Below, one piece after another: positions 1 to 13,279 of a stretch of 64,000 bases of DNA. The DNA lies in assembly GCA_027625915.1 (NCBI GenBank), contig JANTQA010000036.1, positions 1,793,501 through 1,857,500 of the forward strand, written 5' to 3'. How positions within the stretch are numbered: position 1 is the stretch's first letter; every line of letters starts with the position of its first letter. This DNA is from Anaeramoeba flamelloides. Taxonomy: Eukaryota > Metamonada > Anaeramoebidae. Both the position numbers and the translations under genes were made by a program. A model generated the notes under the pieces. It saw only the letters and a list, made by a program, of their open reading frames with translations. It ran no database searches and was not told where the DNA came from.

Positions 1-250
1 AGGGGTGAAAAATTCAAGGATAAAAACTTAATGGATTTCATTCAAATTAAGAAGATAAAGAAAAAAATATCTTTGAAAATAGACTTTTTCCTTTTTTTTT
101 TTTTTCATTCTTGATTTTAAAAAAATTTATTTGGAAATGTGATCTTTTGTGTTTGGTTTTCAAAAATTGTATATTTGTTTCAAATGTATACCTTTTCAGG
201 TCTATTTTTTTTTTTTTTTGTTTACTCTTGATTAATTTCATTCATCTTCT
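1..250 (-). repeat. Coding-like repeat fragment, copy A
   Basis: Read on the minus strand, positions 47-241 give a Lys-rich open frame whose middle (QINFFKIKNEKKKKG) resembles, at protein level, a plus-strand frame near 9970-10090 (QINLLKSRMKKKNST). The DNA of 76-170 also matches the reverse complement of about 9965-10075. I read this as two diverged copies of one repeat that once had coding capacity. The family is not recognised and there is no start codon context. The copy probably continues beyond the left window edge. Confidence 0.4.
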
Positions 251-947
251 TAATTACAATAAACTAAAAAAAATCTAGAAGTAAATTTAATACCAAATTC
301 AAAAAAAATTAATTGAATCTTGAAATTGAAAAACAAAAGTAAAAATATGATTACTTCAGGACCAAACTTAACTTTAAAGCTATTTTCAGACATGAATTAT
401 CGTTTTAAAAAATCTGATCTATTTTTCTCATTTTTGAAAAGTTCTAAAGTAGGATTTTTTTTAAATTTTTAATAAAACTTATTTTCTTTGAAAGAAAGAA
501 ATATTATGGTCTATAAAGGAAGTGTACAAAAATATACTTTAAAAATAAAACCAATATGCTCTAAAATATCTGTTTTAAAAAATCTTTTAAATTCAAAAGA
601 ATTACAAGAATTATTTTAAACTTTTATAAATATAATTTTTTGATTCAAAGAACAGTTCAAATCAATTTTTTCTTTTTATTGAATAAAAAAATATGAGAAA
701 AAGAACCAAACAATAAAATTACAAATTCCCCCATAATACTTGATTAAAATTTGTAAAATTCAACTAAAAATCTAAAGAAACACTTTTTAATTTGATTATT
801 TATAATCAATAATTAATAATCCAATTTTAATTATTTTGGTGAGTTATTACCAACACAAAGATTTTAATGTATCAATAGAATTTACAATTATTTCTCAATT
901 ATTTAATAGATTTTCAAAAAATAAAACAAATTTAAATAAATAAATCT

Positions 948-989
<42 letters not shown>

Positions 990-1846
990 TCAAATATCTG
1001 GTTATTATAATAACACTTCCTTTTTTATATTCTTAATATTTGAAAAAGAATATTAGTTAATTTTTTAAATTTCAAGAAATTTAATAAATATTTGTGAATA
1101 AAATAGAACATTAATTTTTTTCAATCTTCAAGGATTTAATTTTTAATTTATCTCTATTGTGTTTTTGAATTAAGATTAAAAGTTGAATGTTATTTGTTCA
1201 TACAGACACTCAGATAATTATTCAAAGTGTAAGATTTCTTCAAAATAAAAATTTTTTGCAATTTTTATTTTTCTAATTTCGATCCAAAAATCCAAACAAA
1301 AAAGGATCAGGAATCTTTTTACTTAAAATATAATTGAGAAAAATAAAATCTATTAAAAATGATAACTCACCTCTCTAAAGTTGATAAATGGAGTTGTATA
1401 TCGGGTTTAATTGTGCTCTTGTGCAAATATTTACTTTATTACTTTTAAGAAAAAAAAATAAATTAGAGTTATTAGTCCCTTAACACATTTCTAGATCTAA
1501 AAAAAAAAAATTAATAAAACCAAAAATTTACATAAAATAATGTTAAAAAAACTGAAAAATTAAAGATTCAACTTTGAAATATATTGGCATCACTTTTTTT
1601 TTCACAAATAGAGCAGTGGATGATTTTTTGGTTGAAAAGTTTCAATATCTGGTAACAGTCAACAAAATTTTTTTTTTTCTAATGTCTTCTACTAAAATTA
1701 TTTAAAATAGTAAAATGTACTTACTTCCTTGAATAAATTTCCATTTTTCATTCAATTCATCGAATTTATCTTTGATTAAAGATAATCTGAGATTTTTTTA
1801 ATTCTTCATTTAAATTATAGATTTATTGACTTAAGGCTAACAATCA
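251..1846. other. Non-coding AT-rich stretch
   Basis: No convincing coding frame, RNA gene or inverted repeat was seen here apart from the (TA)n tract at 952-987. A/T homopolymers and short AT repeats dominate. Confidence 0.5.
952..987. repeat. (TA)n microsatellite
   Basis: An uninterrupted TA dinucleotide run of about 36 bases, one of several in the window (also 13237-13277, 22472-22505, 33752-33775 and 52073-52107). Confidence 0.95.
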
Positions 1847-2380
1847 CCCGAAATTGAAAAAAAAATATTATCACATATTGGATTGGGTATAGGCCTGTTA
1901 ATGGTTTTCTTATATGATTGATCTTAATTTCGGTATAGGTTTTACTAGTCGTACAAAAAGTCAATTTTTGTCGATTAATTTTTTTTTTACGAAATCAAAA
2001 TTGAAGAGTTAAAGTTTATTAGATTGGTAGGTGTTTAAGAATGAATTTTGATTTTTTGGGGTTTTAAATTGAAAATTTTATTTCCCTTTTAACCAATAAC
2101 TAAAAAAAAATTTATTTGATAAATTCCAAATAAAAACTATGTTAATTAAAAAATCAATCAATAACCCAAAAAAAAAAAACTTTTTTTCATAAAAACCTAC
2201 TGATCTGTTGTTATTATACTCATAAATTTGGATTTTGGAAAAAAAAATCAATGGCAAAAATTGATTTTTTGAATCACTATTAAAACCCATACCAAACTTA
2301 AGATGTATCAGATAAGAATCACATTAACAAGCCTATACCCAACCCAACACAAACTAATATTTTTTTTTTCAATTTCAGGG
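1847..2380. mobile_element. MITE with about 100-bp inverted ends
   Basis: The left end (CCCGAAATTGAAAAAAA, then GGGTATAGGCCTGTTAATG) is mirrored at the right end (2281-2380) on the opposite strand. The imperfect arms are about 95-100 bp each and the element is about 534 bp. No transposase frame is visible inside. It is a non-autonomous DNA element or foldback unit. The target duplication could not be fixed by eye. Confidence 0.75.
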
Positions 2381-4119
2381 ATTTTTAATCTTATTGTGAA
2401 TGTTCGATAAGAATCTGCATCATTCATTATAATTGCCTCCCTTTTCAATCTTTCATAAATGTGAATAAAATCTGATACAACTGATTAAAAGCTTAATTTA
2501 TGTAAAACAGTGGAGTTTTTTAGGTTTGTATTTATTTTTTTATTGGTTAATTCACTTACTAAAAATTTTTAATGAAGAGTTATATTGATATATTAAAAAA
2601 TATTGATTATTGTTTTGTTTTTAGTACTTATATACTCGAAAAAGGTTTAAATGAAAAATTAAATTATTCACAGTTTCCTTAGAAGTATTTTTAAAGGTTT
2701 TTTTAATGAGTTTTTTGAGTAAAAAAAAAAACAAAAAAAAAAACGTTATTTTACCAAAAAAAAAAATAATAATTTTAATATATATATATAAGTTACATCT
2801 TCACCTTAACTAAAAATCGAAAAGAAATATATTTTGAATGTATTTGAAGACTTAATTTTAGAACTTATTTCACTTTTTTTAATATTTTTTTTATAAAAAA
2901 CTATTAATTCTCAAAGTCGTATTGTAAAAACATAAATAATTAGGAATGCTGATTTTAATGTTTGGGTAATATTTTCCTTTTCAGTGAATTCAATTTATAT
3001 CAACCTTTTTATAATTTTGATAATTTATTTTTTCTCTATATTATTATAAACCGTATTCTTTGTATTTGTTTAATTTAATATCAACATCTAAAAATAGAAT
3101 TTTGAAATTTAAATCTTTATATTTATATTACTTTGTGTAGCTTCTGTAAATATTGTTTTTTAAATTTTGAAGAATTATTATTTTTTGTTTCCATTTTTGA
3201 TTTAGAAAATTAATTTAAAAAAAAAAACAAAATATTTAATTATAAACCGTTTTGATTTAAACTATTAATATATATTAATATCTAAACTTTGTTTTAGTCA
3301 AAAAATATTCAACATTTATTTCAAATGTTAATAATTTTTTAAAAGTAGCCTTTGAAGAGTAAATTAAAAATAAGAAGAATAATAAACATCAAAGAATAGT
3401 CGATACATGTATAAAGCAAAACTAATTAATCAATAGATTTTTGCTAAAATAGAAAAAACTCAGATTATTAGATAGCACTAAAAAAAAAAAACAATATTCT
3501 TTTTTTCTATCTTGGATTGAAGATCAAATAAAATTAAATTAGTTATAAATAGGATTTCCTTATGAACATTTTCAAATAGTTCAGTAACACTAGAATGATA
3601 CTTTTTTGCAGAAACTATCGATCTTACAATAAAAAAAAAATATAAAAAAGAATTAAATATTAAAAAAAAATTGAAAAAAAAAAAAAATGAAAAAAATGTG
3701 AAAAAATGATTTCTTTTTTGAAATTTCCAAAAAAATTATTTTTCTACTAATATAAATTCAAACCCTTTAAACACAGGTATATCACCCATTATAACTGGGA
3801 CTTAAGACTAAAAAATTGTTTAGATATAAAATAAAATTTAATATTTTCCATAAAGTTATAACAGTTCAAAGAATCACTATAATATAAACTCATTTAAATT
3901 GGAACCAATTTTGATATTTGTAAAATATGAAAATCATTATTTCATCTTTTGAGTTTTTTGTTTTTATTTTATTTTTTTGATTTACATAATCTATTTCATT
4001 CAATCAATATTTATTTTCGATTGACTGATATTATATTAAAGTTGGGTTCTTAAAAAAAAAAAAAAAAACTCAAATAAAATTAGTTGATGGTATCAAGTTT
4101 TTTGATCGATCAATATTCC
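2381..4119. other. Non-coding AT-rich stretch
   Basis: No supported gene or element. It contains short A/T tracts and a (TA) run near 2780. Confidence 0.45.
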
Positions 4120-4651
4120 TACAGCCGTTCCAACCCTACTGCGAAATCTATGATAAACAGAAAATTCATTTTCTTTATCATACTTGATTTTTTATGACAG
4201 GATTTTATGGCTATGTGATAGCTCATTACTACCCGTGAAATTTTATAATAGAACAAAAATTTCACAAAGGGAAAATATGAGAATTTGAATTTTTGAATAA
4301 AAACCTTTCTAAATGATCAATAATTTGGAAAAATTTTCAGGTTTTTGGTGGATCCTTAATTTCTAAATACCTTAAAATCTAAAGAACTTCAAATCAAAAG
4401 ACAAGAAATTTCTAAGAAATAATCATATTTGATCTTCGATCTTTGGAAGTTTTGTTTTGAATTTTTGAATTTGTAAACAACAAGATTTTTTTCACTGTCT
4501 TTCAAATAAGAAATTTTTTAAAAAAACCTTTGTCAAACCATAAAATGTATATGATAGCGTATAACCCAAGATTTTTTTTTTTGTATTTAAATGAGATAAA
4601 AAGTCTATTTCTTTGTCTGTCTAATTTCACGGTAGATTTGGAACAGCTGTA
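4120..4651. mobile_element. Tc1/mariner-like MITE (TACAGCYGTTCCAA ends)
   Basis: The left end TACAGCCGTTCCAAC is matched inverted at 4626-4651 (GGAACAGCTGTA). The arms are about 35 bp and imperfect, and TA sits at both edges as expected for a TA target duplication. The body has no coding frame. The size is about 530 bp, typical of a non-autonomous Tc1/mariner derivative. The family assignment rests on the TA flank only. Confidence 0.7.
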
Positions 4652-6058
4652 ATATAATTTCAACAAATTTACTAATGATTTTTTAAGTTTCTATCTCTCG
4701 AAAATTTTTAACATACAGATAATTTAATAATATTGATTATTATTTATTTTTTGTTTTGTGAGTATTGTAATTTATAAACAATTATTAATATTTCAATTAA
4801 TGAATGACTCTGATTTGGTATTTCTTCTTGAATTGATTAAATATGATTTTTTTTTATTTTTCAAAAACCGAATTTTGGTATTTAAAAATTTTGAATAGGA
4901 AATAATATATATATGTATAACAATATAGATAGTTGGGTACCCAGTTTCCAGTTCTTTGAAGTAGTTTAATAGAGTGCCCTATTTTTTTATTTAAAAATAT
5001 TTGAGTAAAATTTAGAATTTTCAAATTGTTTTTTGATTAAAAAAACAAACTAACAATCACAAGATATCAATTATCAATCACCGATAAAACCAAAAAATCA
5101 CCGATTCGTAATATACCAAAATCTCACTTGCAAGGTAAACCTTTGTTTATATATAAGTGTATAAAAACAACAATATACTGAAGAATCGAGTATTATATCA
5201 TAAGTGTATTAGGGATCGTTTATACCATAATATTAAAATATTGGATTTGTCCAACTTGTGATCACAGATTATGTTATTTCGCTTTATTATTTAGAATCTT
5301 TATAATGAGTTTTTATTTTTTATATAAATAAGGTAGAAGTAACATAGTTTGTTGAAAAGTTTCTTTTTTATTTTCATTTTAGTTTTAAGTCCTCAAATAA
5401 AAAAAATTTTCTTATAAAAACAACAATCACAAAAATTTAAGAGAATGAAACTAAGACAATAAAATCCTTCATTTTACAGAACCCTTTTGAATTTTGGAAT
5501 TGCTAACTTCAATTTTGAGATTTTACAGAGTTATGGATTGCTAGAAAAATTCCAAAAAATTGAAAAAAATTTTTTTTTCTGTTTTACTTTTTTTTATTAA
5601 ATTAAATAACTCAACTTTCAAACTCGTCCCTTTCATGAAAGGTTTCCAAAGATAATTAAATTTTCAAACCTCTTCTAATTTAAATCAATCAAATTCTATT
5701 GACAAATCAGAGTTAAAAAAATATTAGAAAACAGAAAAGCTAACATATTTTAATACAATTTAATTTGAATCGAACAGTAACAACTTTTATAAGTGAACTG
5801 AAACTTCTCTTTTTAAAAACTTAATTCAAACTTTTTCTGAAAATAATATGTAAAAACAAAGGAGAAGAGAGTGTAAAAAAGTATTCTGACTTTTATCAAT
5901 GTTTTTTCTTTTTTAAATTGAAAACTGAACTAGTTTTAGACAATACAAAGCTTTATCTTTTTGGAAAGTATATTTCATAATCCAAATTTTCCAAAATAAT
6001 AGCTATTTCAGATTGCAAAAAAAAAACAAGCAGAAGAAAAAAAGTTATTTTTTTTAAT
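4652..6058. other. Upstream region of the ArfGAP gene, no gene seen
   Basis: AT-rich sequence without a supported gene. The last few hundred bases should hold the promoter and 5' UTR of the gene starting at 6059, but no specific promoter motif can be defended by eye. Confidence 0.4.
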
Positions 6059-9000
6059 ATGTTTTCTGCTGAAGCACTAGTAGAAGATTCTCCTTTCATC
6101 CAAAAAAGGTTTAATGAGGAAATAAAAAGCATACGGGTTCTGAAAACAAAAATTCGAAAGATTAATAAGATTGCGCTTCAATACTCGAAAGCAGTCCAAA
6201 ATTTGACAGAAGTTGGAAATAATTTTGTTGAATCGATCAACAATTTGAATCCTTGTGTTTATGAGAACGTCCAAGATCAAACACAATTCCTTTTGAGTGG
6301 AGCACTCTCAACCTTTGCAGTTGCGTTTAAAAGTGTAATGGACGGTCAAAATAAAAGTGTATGACTTTCAAAATAACAAAAAAAAAACAAATTAACTTCT
6401 TTTTGCCACTTGTTCTTTAAAAATTAAATAAAACAAAAAAACAATATTTTCTTTCTTAAAGATCCAACATTTAAAAAAGCTATTTATTGATCCACTTGAG
6501 AAATTTATTAAATACGAAATCAAAAGGGCAACTAAAAGTTCTAAGAAACGAAACAAACTAAAGGCACACAGAGATTCTATCTTTTCGAGATTTTTAACAC
6601 AGCCACCACAAAAAAAGATTACAGAAAAAATGCTCAACACTGTTTATCAAGCTGAAAAAGAGTAAATTCCTTTTTTTTTTTTTTTTTTTTTTTTTTTTCT
6701 TTGAATTTATTTATTTATTCTTTTGTTGACAAGACAAATAAGTGTAAAAAAAAACAAAAACAGAACTAAAACTGTTTCAAAACAAAAATTTGTCGATGTT
6801 ACTGAGAAAATCATGTATTGCTAATTAAAATTATATCCCAAAGCTCAATAAGGAAGCATAACTAAATTCTCTAAAAATGTAATTTCTAATTGGCATTATG
6901 AAGGACTTTGGGTTTATGTTCAACGCACAATTCACCAAATATTTGATTACCTGAAATACAAATTCCCTATTTCTTCATTGGAAAATAAACGTATGTTAGG
7001 TAGTATTAAAAGAAATCTTGAATTCCTTCCTCTTGTCAAGAAAAAAATTACTCTCTAAATAAAAAAAGAAAAATTTATTCCAATACAAACGCCGAAATTT
7101 TCACGTTTTTGGTTTTGGTTAATTGTTTTGCCAAAAAGTAAAAACAACATTTTTACCTGAGAAAAAAAATCGAAAACTTTGACATTTGATTTTATTTTTC
7201 AACTTTTAAATATGAGTCAAAAACTAAAATAGTTAATTGCTACAGATGTTTGAAAATGGCTTATACTCAAAGTTTTATAGCTGGTACTTTAAACTGCACA
7301 ATTCAACAGTTTTAGGCTTTACTATTTATTACAAAATAAATGTAACAAAATTATCATTCAGCTTTCCAAAAAAAGATTTTTTACAATAATTAAAATCAAT
7401 CATCAAAGTCCCCAATTCTAAAAGGGAAATTAATAATTCAAACATTTTAAATTTTTACAGTTGTTTCAATAACCAGTGTTAACTTCAACAAATATTTTTT
7501 TTTGGACTTTTACTGTTGTTTTTGAAAGTTTGTGATTTTAACTGTTGTTTTCCAACTTTTTAGGTATTTTTTTTGGTCTTTAATTGTTGTTGAAAATTTG
7601 TGTAGTAAAATTATCTTTATTTTTAACATTGAAGTACCCATTGACCATAATATTGTCATTCTCGAAGTAATAAAAGAAATTTTTTTTCAAAGATCCTCCA
7701 AAATAATTTTTCCTTATAATTGAATGAAAAATTGAAAGATCTTGATATAATCAAATGAAAATTGATCTTTTTTATGAGATTTAATTTGCTCTCATTATGA
7801 AAATTGTTTAAAAAGAAGCCATTTTTAAATAATTTGGAAATTGGGCATGTTCTTGTCAAATTTTAATTAGAAAAAATATCTGCAAATTCATTTTTGATTC
7901 ATTACGAAATATTTCTTCAATGATGATTCTTATCTCATCGAATAGAGGCAAAAAAAAAGCAACCAAATAAAAAAAAAGTCATAAAATTGTAAGATAAGAT
8001 TTGAAGAACAATTGGAAAAAAGAAAAAAGGAAAATGAAATGAAATTTTTTTCTTTTCTTTTTCAAAAAACTTTGAAAAATTAATATCTCATTTTTTGCTC
8101 ATGTGGAGATACCAGCTAAAAAAGTTTTTAAGAAACTCTTAGTCTCTTTTTTTGGTTTTTTGATTTGTATTTATTCAAATTGAAAGATTTGGTGTTGTTT
8201 TGTTTAAATTTGGTTGAATTAGATCTCTTTATGAGGAGATTGGTATTGAAGGTTGTCGAAAAACACTTTGATAATATGATCTATTGTAAATATTGTTTAA
8301 TTTGCAAGTATAATTTCACTGAACTGTATTTTTCTAAAACAACAAATTAATAACATAAAACCACAGTTAAAGAAAAAAAGAAAACATTTAAAAAAAAAAA
8401 AAAAAACAGTTATTTACAAAAACAATCACATATAATTTTCAAAAACACAAAGAAAATCGTCAACAATGGTTATTGAAACAACTGTAATTCCATAAATCAG
8501 TTTCAATTATTAATTTCCCTTTTAGAATTGGGGACTTTGACGATTGATTTTAATTATTGTGAATGTGTTTTTTTTGAAAAAGTTGAATGAAAATTTTGAT
8601 CTCTTTATTTTACAATTAACAGATGTAATACACTTTCAAAAATTTATAGTCCCACTTTCTTAAAACAGAAAACTTTCAAAAAAATTTTATTCTATAAAAA
8701 CATTCATTTTTTGAAAATAGAAAACTTCAAAAAAGTTTTAATTCTTTCAGTCTAAAAAAAAAGCACCACACTTTTTTAAAAATGCTTTATAATTTTCTGT
8801 AAAGTATTTAATTATGAAGAAATTGTTAATCACCTCAATCAGAATTAACCCGAAGTTAATACCACTCATATAAATGTCAACACAATAGATTTTCGATGTA
8901 ACAGCCAAAAAAGATAATCTTTAAATTTCATTGTAAACTAAGATCTTGAAGGACAATTCAATTCAAATAAATTCTCTTTTTAATTAAAGACTGTGTAAAA

Positions 9001-12000
9001 TAAAACTACATTTTTTTGATATATAGATCCCTCATGGTGACTTTATTTTAGATAATCCATTAACTGTTGTGCAAAAAAAGTGAAACACGCTTTTTAATTG
9101 GAAACACTGAATAGAACCTGAAAAACAAAAATCAAAACTAATTATAAGAAGAAACAAATTAACTTCAAAGTTTAATTCATCATATTTTTTTTTTTAAAAT
9201 CAAAAAACACAATTTAGATCTTATTTTATATCAAAATCCGGAAGTGTAGCTTTTCTTGATCTCAAAAATAAACAAATTTTTAATAATAGATCAATCAAAT
9301 CAAAATCCTTACCAAAAGATAGTATTAAAAAAACTGTTATTGTGTTGAACACTTCATCCTGTCTTTAATCATTTGTTTTTTCTTTTATTAATTGATCTTA
9401 CTTTTCGTTTTAGGTCAGGGTTAAAAATTAAAAATTGTGTTGTACTTTTTTTCCTAAACAGTAAGTCAAGTTTGAAAATTTATTAGATTATTTTTGATCA
9501 AATAAACAAACTATTTTGTTCTCTTTTATAATTTATCATTGATAAATTTCTATTTGTCATTTCACACTTTTTAATTCATTTTCATTTTCATTTTCATATC
9601 CACCCCCCCGAGTTTTCGAAATATGTATTCAGCTCAATGATTTGTAATTCCTTAAGAAAGTAGGTACCTTTTTCCATTTTTGAAAATTTTGATTGGGAAC
9701 AACATTACTGAAAAAAAAATTTCTTGAGTGCCTGTGGATCTTGAAACTTTGAAACCAAAACCCCATTCTTTAGGTCTATTGGTGAAAAAGAAAAGAACTC
9801 AAAGTAATTCAGAGTTCGTCTTTCATTTTTCAATTTTTTCACGATTGTTTTTGATTAAATTTTTGGCTTTATTAAAATATTGTTTTGAATCTAGAAATTT
9901 GCTCAGGCGAATGCTTGAAATTAATCAAGAACACACCAAAAAAAAATAGACCAGGAAAAGATGTACTTTTTAAACAAATCTTTTCTTTTTTTACAAACCC
10001 CCAAAAACAAAGATCGCCTTTTCAAATAAACTTGTTGAAATCAAGAATGAAAAAAAAAAATTCAACAAAAGTCATTTTTCAGAAGATATTTCCTTCTTGA
10101 TCTTAATTTTGGAAAAGAGTAAACAAGAGATTACCTTAAATTTCTTGAACCATTACTCTTTAGTATTTTTTAACCAAAGTCTTTTTTTTACAAATGGGTT
10201 TCCGAGAATTCTTTTTTCAAATAATGTTATCAAACCAAGCCAAAACAAAGGATACTATATCCAAAGATTAAAACAAAAGGGAATGAATTATTTAAATCAA
10301 AAAAACAACTACAAAAGATTCAACTCAAAATCAAAAAAAAATATTGAAAAAATTTTTGGAAAGTAAAATCCATAATTAATTTGAACTTTTTCAATTTGAA
10401 GGATAATAAATTTAAAATCAAATAAATTCATCCAATGAATCTATATTTCCCTAAGAAGAATTCAAAAAAATATCCTATTTTCTTTATCAAAATCAAGAAT
10501 TAGATGAATTAAATTAAAATTTGAATTAAAATTCATTTTGAAAATTCTTTCGAAATTGAAAGCCCATTTCTCTCTTCTAAATTTTTCAAACAAAAATTTT
10601 TCCATTGAATAATGAAAAATAAAACCAAGAAAAGAAGAGGTAATTATATCAAATTTCACAGATAAGATCAAGAAATAAATGATTTTTTTTTATTATTTCT
10701 TGATCAATTTTTTATTTTTTTTGATTGTCCATTTTTTATATTCGTATATAAATATATTTTACTAATATATATCCCACCCCTCTTTATTTATTAAAACATT
10801 CATTTATTTTTCGTTAAAGAAATGATTTAAATGATTCAATTACCAGAAACCGAGAAGGTCAAAATTGATAAAATGTATTTAACTCCTTAAAGTATATTTC
10901 CAATTTTTTTATAAAAGAATATTAATTTCAAAAATCAAATGATTAATCTTAATAGAGCACTTTTAAAAAAGCGTGATAAAAAAGTTTGACACAAAGGTTT
11001 TCAAAAATATCTAACATACAGTTGACAAACGCCAATAGATCTATTTTCAGAACTTTATTAGAAATTTTTTTATTTTGGTCAAACTTTTTTCTTACAATTT
11101 GATTTGTTTTGCTTCTGTTTTATTTCAATGCGTTATTTAATATAAATTTTAAAAAATTAAAAACATTTTTCCAAAAAAAAAAAACAATTCCTAAAATAAA
11201 TCTTCTTTTTAACTTTTTATTATTTAATATACACTTAAAATAGATATTTGGCTGCAAATGTTAATCTTTCTTCTCAAATATATTCTGTCAATCAAAAAAA
11301 AAAGTCTGAAATAATTGAAACTGTTTATGAAACAATGATTAACCAATCTGATTTTTATCATCATGCGTACCAATCTACAAAATCAATTGAAAGTAGAATG
11401 AAAAATTGTGTTGCTGATATCAAACTTTTCCGAGATAAATACACAAAAAATGAACAGAATCTCCATAATTTTAGTGAAGAAGTTATTGATGTAAGATCAA
11501 CATTTTAATTATACTTTATTTTTTTTTTGTTAATTACTTTTTAATCTACTTCATTTTTTTCATTTGTGAATAATATAAAATTAATCATTATGAATTTTTT
11601 TAGAGACGAAAAATTAATCGAATTACCCAAAAGAAAAAAAATAAAAAAATAAAGTCTTTTATATTATTAACGAGAAGATAGAGTGTCGGTAAAATCATTT
11701 GGAATATTTACTTTAGTAAAATTTGAAAAAATGATCAATCCCTAATAAAAAAAAAAAAAATTATTCACATTGTAATCTACTCAATGATATTCCTTTGTCA
11801 TATAAAATTTATGTGATAAACAAATCAAAAATAATAAAAAAAAAAAAATGACTAACACAATCCAATGAAACCGAGATAAAATAATTTTTAAAAAAAATAT
11901 CCAAATTATCCTATTATGATAACAATTAAATACATTTATTTATGAGATAAAATTGTGATAAAAAGTCCAATTTTACCCTATATGCCAAATCTTTCACATA

Positions 12001-13232
12001 AATATTTCTTTTTTTTTTATTTTCTTTCACGTTAAACTTTTCTGATGAAAATGTGATAGCTTATCATAAAGGATAGTAACATATCACATTGAATATTTTT
12101 ATCCAGAGCAGCACATTTTTTTTGAATATAATACCTTGTCAATTGTCTTTAAAAAAAGATTACACTTTTGTTTTATCGTTAACCAATGATAAAAAAAAAT
12201 TATTGTTGTAACTGAATCCTTATAAATTCTGAAAAACTGTTGTTATCCGTTCTCGAATTTTCCGGCTTATTCCAAAAATTTTTCACTTTTCCAAATAAAA
12301 GAGAAAACCCAAAAAAAGCTAACAACAGTTCTTCAGAATTTGTAAGAATCACCATCAGTAACCCCAAACAAAGAAATGATATTACTCTTTAAATCTGTGA
12401 ATAAACATTATTTGTGTAAAATAATATTGTGAAATCAATATAAAAAAAAAAAAAAAAAAAGCAATCACCTGTGATTGAAATAATAAAAATAATTCTTTTT
12501 TGTAATCGTTTGCAAAAGAAAAAACGAAAGATCAAATGTAAAAAAAAACAGGATTATTTTCTGAATGAAAAACTTTATTTAATTTTTTGATTAGAAAAAA
12601 AAATTTTAAATTCAAAACAAAGTTAAATAAAAACAATTTTGATTCTTTGTTTTATTTTCAATTCTTCTTAAAATCAAGATTTACAACCATTTCAAGCCAG
12701 ATTCGAAATTAAGTAGAATCTAGTAGAGTACTACCAAGTTCCAGTTTTTCCAGAATGTAAATTTATTTACTTAAAGTCTAAAAAAGCTAATACCATTTTT
12801 TTTTTTTTAATTGTTTTTGTTGTTTTGACAAACAATAGATTTTATCAAGAACTATTCAAAAAATCAAATCTAAATTTACTTGGGCGGATTCAGTGAATTT
12901 TTAAAATGATTCAACCTTTTTTATTCTCATTTCAATTGAAATTAAAGTTAGAATTGAACAAAAAATTTAACACACATTAACAAGATGGGTACCATTCTTC
13001 AACAACTTTTTAATTATTTAATATTAAATTTTAAACTTTTTTCAAAAAAATTAAAAAAAATTTTCTTTTTATCAAGGATCTTCAAAAATAAACCCAATAA
13101 AAGAAGATTTGAGAAAAATTATTGAATGTATTAATTGATGTAGATCTGGAAAATATAACATCATTTTTTATATTTTTTTTAATATTTTTGCTTGAAAAAA
13201 ATAACAAATAAATTATTTATTACATTTAACAT

Positions 13233-13279
<47 letters not shown>

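Noticed and set aside
6359-6461. Short intron considered as a frameshift in the BAR gene
   Set aside because: GTATGA donor and TTAAAG acceptor in matching phase make it an ordinary 103-base intron.
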